From: Candidatus Moranbacteria bacterium RIFOXYA12_FULL_35_19
GTDB lineage: Bacteria > Patescibacteriota > Minisyncoccia > Moranbacterales > UBA2206
Reading direction: 5' to 3'
Assembly: GCA_001784805.1 (NCBI GenBank)
Contig: MFSE01000007.1
Span: 1-52,614 of the forward strand
DNA: 52,614 nt
Shown: positions 16,980 through 22,856 of the stretch, piece by piece
How the letters are laid out: every line of letters starts with the position of its first letter
Position numbering within the stretch: the stretch's first letter is position 1
Translations under genes and position numbers: made by a program
The notes under the pieces: model-generated
The model's input: only the letters and a program-made list of their open reading frames with translations
Told to the model about the DNA's origin: nothing
The model's database searches: none

Positions 16980-17426
16980 ATGTGTATTTTTTGTAAAATA
17001 GTTAAAGGAGAGATTCCTTGCCATAAAATATGGGAAGATGAAAAGCATTTGGCTTTTTTGTCAATTTTTCCTAACACAGAAGGATTTGCAGTTGTAATAA
17101 CAAAAGAGCATTATCCGAGTTATATCTTTGAACTTCCGGACGAAGTCTTGACAGGAATCGTTTTAGCCGCTAAAAAGGTGGGGAGATTGTTGGATGCTAA
17201 ACTGGATGATGTTGGACGAACTGGGCTTATCGCTGAAGGTTTTGGAGTAGATCATATCCATTTGAAATTATTTCCAATGCACGGAACCAAATTAGCTGAA
17301 TGGAAACCAATTGAGTCAAAAGTAGATAAATATTTTGAAAAATACGAAGGATATATTTCATCGCATGATTATAAGCGAGCAGATGACGAAAAACTTTCCA
17401 TTTTAGCTGAAAAAATTAGAAGTTAA
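16980..17426 (+). CDS. HIT family nucleotide-binding protein, variant triad
   Basis: About 148 residues from MCIFCKIVKGE, the usual HIT start; an ATG four codons upstream (16968) lies in spacer repeat sequence. The family hydrolyses or transfers nucleotides from P-N or P-P linked compounds. The HxHxHxx motif reads HIHLKLF: His92 and the nucleophile His94 are kept but the third His is Lys96. CxxC at the N-terminus (residues 2-5) plus C14 may bind zinc. The variant triad suggests altered chemistry. Confidence 0.85.
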   Translation: MCIFCKIVKGEIPCHKIWEDEKHLAFLSIFPNTEGFAVVITKEHYPSYIFELPDEVLTGIVLAAKKVGRLLDAKLDDVGRTGLIAEGFGVDHIHLKLFPMHGTKLAEWKPIESKVDKYFEKYEGYISSHDYKRADDEKLSILAEKIRS

Positions 17427-17450
17427 ATATTGTAATTTATTTAATTTAAG

Positions 17451-17460
17451 AAAGGAGGTT
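17451..17460 (+). promoter_or_regulatory. Full-length Shine-Dalgarno of rpsU
   Basis: AAAGGAGGTT, an extended match to the 16S 3' end, with its core 6 nt before the rpsU ATG. Every other start inspected in the window has no or only a weak site, so this one stands out. Confidence 0.85.
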
Positions 17461-17464
17461 TTGT

Positions 17465-17719
17465 ATGATTGAAGTAAAAAAGAAAGATCGTGAATCATCG
17501 GAAAGTTTAATCCGTAGATTTAGTCGTCGTGTCCAGCAAACTGGTGTTTTGATGCAGGCTAGAAGATCGCGATTCAGAAAAGATGAAAAATCCAAGAGAG
17601 AAAAAATTGCTGGCGCGATATATAAGGAAAAAGTGAAAAAAGTTGTGAACCGATTGAAAAAAATGGGCAAATTTGACGAAGGAACTTTCAAAAATGTTAA
17701 GAAAAAGTTGATTAAGTAG
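17465..17719 (+). CDS. rpsU: Ribosomal protein bS21
   Basis: 84 residues, rich in Lys/Arg: IEVKKKDRESSESLIRRFSRRVQ, then RRSRFRKDEKSKREKI, the bS21 signature, with a Lys-rich tail. bS21 sits next to the 16S rRNA 3' end on the 30S subunit. Its strong Shine-Dalgarno is unique here, reminiscent of the autoregulated rpsU of Bacteroidota. Followed by yqeY, a common partner. Confidence 0.93.
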   Translation: MIEVKKKDRESSESLIRRFSRRVQQTGVLMQARRSRFRKDEKSKREKIAGAIYKEKVKKVVNRLKKMGKFDEGTFKNVKKKLIK

Positions 17720-17827
17720 GTTACGAAATGCTAACCAAATACGAAATACGAAAGTACGAAATTTATAGTTAGTAAAATGATTGTGTCGGTGTTTCGTAGT
17801 TCGTTAATTTCGTAGTTCGTAAATGTT

Positions 17828-18277
17828 ATGTTGAAACAAAAAATTCAAGAAGACCTAAAAATTGCGATGAAGGCGGGGGATAGCGCTAAGCGCGACACTC
17901 TTCGAATGCTTGATTCGATGATCAAAAACTGCGAAATTGAAAAGAAAAAAAGAGAAACAGGATTATCAGATGAAGAAATTCAAGAAGTGATTGCGCGTGC
18001 AATCAAGCAAAGAAGAGATAGTGTTTCTCAATATACTGCTGGTGGTCGGCCGGAATTGGCGCAAAAAGAAAATCAAGAAATAGAAATTCTTATCGGCTAT
18101 ATGCCGGCGCAAATGAGCGAAGAATCGGCAAGAGTAGAAGTTTTGAAAATAATCGCCGAAGTCGGGGCAGTTTCCAAATCAGAGATTGGCAAAGTGATGG
18201 GGAAGGCAATGAAAGATCTTAAGGGAAAAGTTGATGGTAATTTAGTCAAAAAAATTGCCGAAGAAGAATTGAAATAG
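17828..18277 (+). CDS. yqeY: GatB/YqeY domain protein
   Basis: 149 residues. Matches the YqeY family: LKQKIQEDLKIAMKAGDSAKRDTLRML, RETGLSDEEI, KQRRDSVSQY..GGRPELA, EIEILIGYMPAQMSE and a C-terminal GKVMGKAMKDLKGKVDGNLV. The domain resembles the tRNA-binding tail of GatB; free-standing YqeY function is not settled. It follows rpsU after a self-complementary spacer and ends just before a strong terminator. Confidence 0.93.
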   Translation: MLKQKIQEDLKIAMKAGDSAKRDTLRMLDSMIKNCEIEKKKRETGLSDEEIQEVIARAIKQRRDSVSQYTAGGRPELAQKENQEIEILIGYMPAQMSEESARVEVLKIIAEVGAVSKSEIGKVMGKAMKDLKGKVDGNLVKKIAEEELK

Positions 18278-18287
18278 TTTTTATTCA

Positions 18288-18317
18288 AAGCGCCCCCATG
18301 AGTGGGCGCTTCTTTTT
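18288..18317 (+). terminator. Rho-independent terminator after rpsU-yqeY
   Basis: AAGCGCCC and GGGCGCTT pair over an 8-nt loop, followed by TCTTTTT. An in-frame ATG (18298) in the loop would extend ybeY but is not its likely start. Confidence 0.9.
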
Positions 18318-18321
18318 ACAT

Positions 18322-18783
18322 ATGAAAATCGAAATTGATTTTAATGATAGTGAAAAAAGCGGAATTAAAAAATCATTCTTGTTTCAAGTTGCGCAAAAAA
18401 CTTTAGCGCAAAAAGATTTTGAATTTTTGAAAAATAAAAATATTTCCATTAGTTTTGCCATGGTTACCGAAAAAGAAATTGCTCGGCTGAACGCAATTTA
18501 TCGCCGGAAAAAAACAGCCACCGATGTGCTTTCTTTTTGTGAATATAAAAATCAAAAAGAATTGAATGAGGCTGGGGATAAAAATGTGTATCTTGGAGAG
18601 GTAATTGTGTGCTATACTTATATTAAGAAATTTTCCAAAAAAGAAAAAAAGAATTCCAAGCAAGAATTGGCCGAAATAATTTCTCATGGCATGCTTCATT
18701 TGTTGGGTCTTCGCCATTCGCAAAAAATGTTTGAGATTCAAAAAGAAATCAGTTTGCTTTGTGGAAATAGGGACTCAAAATAA
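18322..18783 (+). CDS. ybeY: YbeY endoribonuclease
   Basis: 153 residues from ATG 18322, chosen because the upstream ATG at 18298 lies in the terminator. YbeY is a zinc RNase in 16S 3'-end maturation and ribosome quality control. The metal motif is HGMLHLLGLRH with His122, His126 and His132; the Asp before the last His in most homologues is Arg here. RRKKTATDVLSF and YLGEVIVCY match conserved strands. Confidence 0.9.
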   Translation: MKIEIDFNDSEKSGIKKSFLFQVAQKTLAQKDFEFLKNKNISISFAMVTEKEIARLNAIYRRKKTATDVLSFCEYKNQKELNEAGDKNVYLGEVIVCYTYIKKFSKKEKKNSKQELAEIISHGMLHLLGLRHSQKMFEIQKEISLLCGNRDSK

Positions 18784-18817
18784 TTTTTTAAAAACAATTT
18801 ATTTTATAAAAAACATT

Positions 18818-19174
18818 ATGGCTAGAATCAAAGAATTTTTCAAAAGTTTCAGCCACGCTTTTCGTGGTTTGAAATATGCGATTATAAATGAAAGGAATTT
18901 TCAAAATGAATTGCTGGTGGCGATCATTGCTTTTGGCGCGATGCTATATTACCGCGTGACTCGTTTGGAAACAATTGTGATTATTACTATGGTTATGGCA
19001 GTGTTGGTTATGGAAATGCTAAACACTATTGTAGAAAGAATTATTGATATTTTGAAACCAAGTGTTCATCCTTATGCAAGGCTTATCAAAGATTTGATGG
19101 CAGCTAGCGTTCTTCTGACTTCGATTATGGCTCTCATCATTGGGCTGGTGATATTTATTCCGTATATATTTTAA
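18818..19174 (+). CDS. dgkA: Diacylglycerol/undecaprenol kinase (DgkA family)
   Basis: 118 residues from ATG 18818. It is a small integral membrane kinase that phosphorylates diacylglycerol or undecaprenol. Hallmarks: FSHAFRGLKYAIINERNFQNEL at the N-terminus, then EMLNTIVERIIDI with the catalytic Glu and Asn, and KDLMAASVLLTS. Three membrane helices are evident. It lies 34 nt after ybeY, a common neighbour in this order. Confidence 0.92.
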   Translation: MARIKEFFKSFSHAFRGLKYAIINERNFQNELLVAIIAFGAMLYYRVTRLETIVIITMVMAVLVMEMLNTIVERIIDILKPSVHPYARLIKDLMAASVLLTSIMALIIGLVIFIPYIF

Positions 19175-19205
19175 AAATAAAAATAAATCTAACTAGGAGA
19201 AGCTG

Positions 19206-19234
19206 TTGGGGTTATTTTTGTTTTATTGTATAAT
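19206..19234 (+). promoter_or_regulatory. Promoter of ftsA
   Basis: TTGGGG (19206-19211), 17 bp, TATAAT (19229-19234); a second TATAAT lies at 19240-19245. An AGAGGAT at 19250-19256 is too far from the ATG at 19283 to act as its ribosome-binding site. Confidence 0.55.
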
Positions 19235-19282
19235 AAGTGTATAATCAAAAAGAGGATATTTTATAATCAATAAGTTTTTATC

Positions 19283-20542
19283 ATGTCGAAAAAAAATATA
19301 ATTTGCGGAATTGATGTTGGATCTTCTAGTATCAGAACGGTTATCGCCCAGCTGATTTCGCCAGAAGAAAAACCGAGAATTATCGGCGTAGGAATTGCGC
19401 CGTCTTTGGGTGTGCGAAAAGGAGTGATCGTCAACATTGAAGAAACTCTTGGAGCAGTTAATGAATCTTTAGAAAAAGCGGAACGCACCGCGGGCATAAC
19501 AATTGATCAGGCGATTGTGAGTATCGGAGGCAACCACATCACTTCTCAATATTCCAAAGGAGTGATAGCGGTCGGCCGGGCGGATGGTGAAGTGGCAACG
19601 GATGATATTGAAAGAGTGATTGGAGCGGCGCAAGCAATTTCTATTCCCGCCAATCGGGAAATAATCCACATTATTCCCAGAAATTATTCTTTGGACGATC
19701 AAAAAGAAATCAAGGATCCGCTAGGAATGAACGGTGTTCGATTGGAAGTTGACGCGCTGATCATTGAAGGCGCGACTCCGTATATCAAAAATTTGTCCAA
19801 ATGTTTTGAAAGCGCGAAAATTGAAGTGGAAAATTTTGTATTGGCGCCTTTAGCTTCGGCCAAGGCGATTTTGACTAAAAGACAAAAGGAATTAGGTGTG
19901 GTACTTGTCGATATCGGAGGTGGAACAACTTCGCTCTCTGTTTTTGAGGAAGATGATTTGATTGCCAGCGCCATTATTCCTGTCGGCGGAAATCATATCA
20001 CTAACGATATCGCTATTGGGCTACGCACTTCTATTGATGTGGCGGAAAAAATAAAAATAGAATTTGGTAGCGCCATCCCGCGAGAGATTGGTAAAAAAGA
20101 AGATATAGATTTAGCTCAAATTGATTCCAGTGAAGAAGGGATAGTTTCTCGTCATCATGTGGCAGAAATAATTGAAGCACGATTAGAAGAAATTTTCAAT
20201 TTAGTTAACAAAGAATTAAAACAAATTGGCAAAGATAAATTACTTCCCGCAGGGGCAGTGTTGGCGGGAGGAACAGCCAAACTTCCTGGTGCGGTGGATT
20301 TGGCCAAAGAAGTTTTGGGCTTGCCGGCGCAAACTGGTTTTCCTGTTCAACTCGGTGGACTAGTGGATAAAGTGGATGACCCATCTTTTGCGACAGTTAT
20401 CGGACTAATTATCTGGGGAATGGAAACAGATCAATCAACTGGAATAATCAGTTCGGCTGGCAATATTTTTGGCAATTTATCCAACCGATTCGGTGGCAAA
20501 GCGGGAGAGATGAAAAAATGGATAGAAAAATTCTTGCCGTAA
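19283..20542 (+). CDS. ftsA: Cell division protein FtsA
   Basis: 419 residues. Actin-like ATPase that tethers FtsZ to the membrane. Phosphate-1 loop IDVGSSSIRTVIA, 1C domain (GVRKGVIVNIEETLGAV..SLEKAER), phosphate-2 loop LVDIGGGTTSLSVF, adenosine box GAVLAGGTAKLPG, and a C-terminal amphipathic KKWIEKFLP for membrane binding. The last 72 bp are repeated downstream of the inserted MNT-HEPN pair. Confidence 0.96.
   Translation: MSKKNIICGIDVGSSSIRTVIAQLISPEEKPRIIGVGIAPSLGVRKGVIVNIEETLGAVNESLEKAERTAGITIDQAIVSIGGNHITSQYSKGVIAVGRADGEVATDDIERVIGAAQAISIPANREIIHIIPRNYSLDDQKEIKDPLGMNGVRLEVDALIIEGATPYIKNLSKCFESAKIEVENFVLAPLASAKAILTKRQKELGVVLVDIGGGTTSLSVFEEDDLIASAIIPVGGNHITNDIAIGLRTSIDVAEKIKIEFGSAIPREIGKKEDIDLAQIDSSEEGIVSRHHVAEIIEARLEEIFNLVNKELKQIGKDKLLPAGAVLAGGTAKLPGAVDLAKEVLGLPAQTGFPVQLGGLVDKVDDPSFATVIGLIIWGMETDQSTGIISSAGNIFGNLSNRFGGKAGEMKKWIEKFLP
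20471..20542 (+). repeat. Direct repeat, copy 1 (ftsA 3' end)
   Basis: 72 bp identical to 21244-21315, covering the last 24 codons of ftsA including the TAA. The two copies flank the toxin-antitoxin pair. Confidence 0.92.
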
Positions 20543-20559
20543 AATTTGAAAATAAAAAA

Positions 20560-20588
20560 TTGCTTAGCCATTCTTTTTTTGCTATAAT
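20560..20588 (+). promoter_or_regulatory. Promoter of mntA-hepT (leaderless)
   Basis: TTGCTT (20560-20565), 17 bp, TATAAT (20583-20588). The ATG follows 6 nt after the -10, so the transcript should start at or next to the start codon. Confidence 0.6.
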
Positions 20589-20594
20589 TTAATT

Positions 20595-20894
20595 ATGACA
20601 ACAAAAGCTATAAAAAAGAAAATATTGCCAATTCTAAGGCGCCAAGGAGTTCTCAAAGCGGCTGTTTTTGGGTCAGTTGCAAGAAATGAAATGACAAAAA
20701 ATAGTGATGTGGATATTTTGGTGAAATTGGCGAAAAATAAAACCCTGCTTGATTTAGTCGGCTTGAAGCTTGAATTAGAAGATAAACTAGGCAGGAATGT
20801 AGATGTTGTTTCTTATGGCGGAATTCATCCGCGATTAAAGGATATAATTTTAAGAGAACAAAATGTTATATATGAAAGCAAAAAAGGATCCTAA
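20595..20894 (+). CDS. mntA: MNT-type minimal nucleotidyltransferase antitoxin
   Basis: 99 residues. The pol-beta fold core is AVFGSVARNEMTKNSDVDILV with Gly26-Ser27 and the metal-binding Asp38 and Asp40, plus a later VDVVSYGG strand (third acidic position). MNT proteins partnered with HEPN act as antitoxins by AMPylating a tyrosine in the HEPN active site. It overlaps the HEPN gene, as usual for this module. Confidence 0.9.
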   Translation: MTTKAIKKKILPILRRQGVLKAAVFGSVARNEMTKNSDVDILVKLAKNKTLLDLVGLKLELEDKLGRNVDVVSYGGIHPRLKDIILREQNVIYESKKGS

Positions 20895-21222
20895 AATTTT
20901 TCTTGAGCATATCTTAGAAAGCATAAATGAAATTGAAAAAAATATTCTAGGAATGTCAGAAGTTGAATTTTCTCAAATAATTATGGTTCAGGATGCTGTT
21001 GCAAGAAGATTGGAAATTATTGGTGAAGCAGTGAGAAATATTCCAGAATCTTTTAGAAAAAAATATCCAAAGGTTCCATGGAAAAAAATAGCTGGGCTTC
21101 GCGATGTGCTTATTCATGAATATTTTGGCGTGGATATGGAGTTGGTCTGGAAAATTGCCAATAAAGATATCCCAAAACTTAAAAATCAAGTTGCGAATAT
21201 TCTTGAGGAATTTGAAAAATAA
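20872..21222 (+). CDS. hepT: HEPN (DUF86) ribonuclease toxin
   Basis: 116 residues from MKAKKDPK; an ATG three codons earlier (20863) is also possible. All-helical HEPN domain with the Rx4HxY motif RDVLIHEY (Arg77, His82, Tyr84). The Arg and His cut RNA, and the Tyr is the usual target of MNT AMPylation. IMVQDAVARRLEIIGEAVRNI and FGVDMELVWKIANKDIPKL match DUF86. It overlaps mntA by 23 bp. The pair sits between ftsA and ftsZ. Confidence 0.9.
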   Translation: MKAKKDPKIFLEHILESINEIEKNILGMSEVEFSQIIMVQDAVARRLEIIGEAVRNIPESFRKKYPKVPWKKIAGLRDVLIHEYFGVDMELVWKIANKDIPKLKNQVANILEEFEK

Positions 21223-21243
21223 TTTCGAAGTGAACATTTTTTT

Positions 21244-21315
21244 GGCAATTTATCCAACCGATTCGGTGGCAAAGCGGGAGAGATGAAAAAATGGATAGAA
21301 AAATTCTTGCCGTAA
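21244..21315 (+). repeat. Direct repeat, copy 2 (duplicate of ftsA 3' end)
   Basis: Same 72 bp as 20471-20542, out of context and not translated as FtsA here. What follows (TAAGCGAAAATTTGACG) is probably the original ftsA-ftsZ spacer. Confidence 0.92.
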
Positions 21316-21323
21316 GCGAAAAT

Positions 21324-21352
21324 TTGACGCATTTTTCTGAAACAGGTATAAT
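21324..21352 (+). promoter_or_regulatory. Upstream promoter of ftsZ
   Basis: TTGACG (21324-21329), 17 bp, TATAAT (21347-21352), just after the duplicated ftsA end. Confidence 0.6.
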
Positions 21353-21407
21353 GGAGGAAAGCTAAATAAAGGCTGAAAACAAATAAAAATACAAGGGGAT
21401 AAACTAT

Positions 21408-21437
21408 TTGACACATAATAATTTAATGTGCTATATT
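21408..21437 (+). promoter_or_regulatory. Proximal promoter of ftsZ
   Basis: TTGACA (21408-21413) with CTATAT/TATATT (21431-21437) after 17-18 bp; 35 nt before the ftsZ ATG. Two promoters would let ftsZ be expressed apart from ftsA. Confidence 0.55.
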
Positions 21438-21471
21438 TAGCTACTGATAAAATAACTAAATTTATAAAAAT

Positions 21472-22683
21472 ATGGCAGAAATAAAACCACCGGTAGAAAC
21501 TTTTGCAAGAATCAAAGTAGTTGGAGTGGGAGGCTCTGGCGGACACGCAATCAGTCGCATGATTGACGCGAAACTTAAAGGTGTGGAATTTGTGGCGATC
21601 AATACGGACGCGCAAGATTTGCATCATAACAAAGCTTCGGAGAAAGTCCATATTGGAAAAAATTTGACCAAAGGTTTAGGTGCGGGAATGAATCCAGATG
21701 TTGGTCGGCAAGCGGCCGAAGAAAATCGCGATGAAATTCAAGAAATTTTGAAAGGGGCGGATATGATTTTTGTTACTTGCGGATTGGGTGGAGGCACTGG
21801 TTCGGGTGCAGCGCCGATTGTGGCGGAAACTGCTAAAGAGTTGGGAATTTTGACAGTAGCGGTGGTTACTAAACCATTTAGTTTTGAAGGCGCGCAAAGA
21901 AGAGCGATTGCGGAAGAAGCGCTGGAAAATCTGAAAGAACGAGTGGATACACTCATCACTATTCCTAACGATAAGCTTTTACAAATTATTGATAAAAAAA
22001 CTACTCTCATTAATTCTTTCAAAATTGTGGATGATGTACTTCGCCAAGGTGTGCAAGGCATTTCTGATTTGATTATCAAACCCGGAATAGTCAATGTTGA
22101 CTTTGCTGATGTGAAAGCAATTATGTCGAACAGTGGATCGGCTCTTATGGGTATTGGAATTGGCACGGGAGAAAACCGAGCGGCCGAAGCGGCTAGAGCC
22201 GCCATCAATAGTCCGCTTTTGGAACTTTCTATTGATGGAGCTAAGGGCGTGCTGTTCAATGTGAGTGGTTCAACTGATCTCACAATGCTGGAAATCAATG
22301 AAGCGGCTAACATCATCACAGAATCAATTGATCCAAACGCTAAAGTAATTTTCGGGGCGGTGGTAGATGAAACGATGAAAAAAGGTGAAGTGCAAATCAC
22401 AGTAGTAGCGACAGGGTTTGACGCGGACAAAGTGAGCGAATCACCGATAGAAAAAATGTCGCGCATTACCATTGAATCTTCTCGAAAAAGCGAAGAAAAA
22501 GAAACGGAAGAAAAACCAAAAATAATTTTTCCGGAAAAATTCGAGTCGCGAATGATTATCGAAGAAAAAATTCCACCTAAACCGCAAAGAAATATTTTGC
22601 AATTACAAAAAAACAAAGAGCTAGAAGACGAAGATGACGAATTGGAAATCCCAGCTTTCATTCGGCGAAAAATGGGGAAATAA
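21472..22683 (+). CDS. ftsZ: Cell division protein FtsZ
   Basis: 403 residues. Tubulin-like GTPase of the division ring. IKVVGVGGSGGHAISRM at the N-terminus, tubulin signature GLGGGTGSGAAP (about 103-114), T7-loop-like VNVDFADVKAIMSNSG, then a Lys/Glu-rich linker and the C-terminal peptide LEIPAFIRRKMGK, which binds FtsA. Full length. The long opposite-strand ORF over this gene is a shadow. Confidence 0.97.
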   Translation: MAEIKPPVETFARIKVVGVGGSGGHAISRMIDAKLKGVEFVAINTDAQDLHHNKASEKVHIGKNLTKGLGAGMNPDVGRQAAEENRDEIQEILKGADMIFVTCGLGGGTGSGAAPIVAETAKELGILTVAVVTKPFSFEGAQRRAIAEEALENLKERVDTLITIPNDKLLQIIDKKTTLINSFKIVDDVLRQGVQGISDLIIKPGIVNVDFADVKAIMSNSGSALMGIGIGTGENRAAEAARAAINSPLLELSIDGAKGVLFNVSGSTDLTMLEINEAANIITESIDPNAKVIFGAVVDETMKKGEVQITVVATGFDADKVSESPIEKMSRITIESSRKSEEKETEEKPKIIFPEKFESRMIIEEKIPPKPQRNILQLQKNKELEDEDDELEIPAFIRRKMGK

Positions 22684-22702
22684 AAATACGAAAAAACTTT
22701 GC

Positions 22703-22737
22703 AAACAGCCTCCGAATTTCGGAGGCTGTTTTTTTTG
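22703..22737 (+). terminator. Rho-independent terminator of ftsZ
   Basis: ACAGCCTCCGAA pairs with TTCGGAGGCTGT and is followed by a run of T. Confidence 0.92.
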
Positions 22738-22741
22738 TTAA

Positions 22742-22776
22742 GGAGGCTCAACCTCCCTTTTGGAGGTTGAGCCTCC
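22742..22776. repeat. Palindromic repeat
   Basis: GGAGGCTCAACCTCC and GGAGGTTGAGCCTCC form a perfect 15-bp stem with a 5-nt loop. It follows the ftsZ terminator and precedes the promoter of the next gene. Confidence 0.8.
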
Positions 22777-22791
22777 AAGGGACAAAATGAA

Positions 22792-22820
22792 TTTACAAAA
22801 ATGCAAAAAGTTGGTATAAT
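22792..22820 (+). promoter_or_regulatory. Promoter of large surface protein gene
   Basis: TTTACA (22792-22797), 17 bp, TATAAT (22815-22820). The same TTTACA-17-TATAAT pair drives the gene at 27478. Confidence 0.6.
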
Positions 22821-22856
22821 AAAAACAAGAAAAGAATAAAAATCAAATATATATAA

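Noticed and set aside
18298-18321. Upstream ATG start of ybeY
   Set aside because: It lies in the loop and stem of the yqeY terminator; ATG 18322 gives the normal YbeY start.
21738-22778. 346-residue opposite-strand ORF over ftsZ
   Set aside because: It is the Ser/Ile/Leu-rich mirror of ftsZ codon usage, has no family features, and ftsZ is certain.
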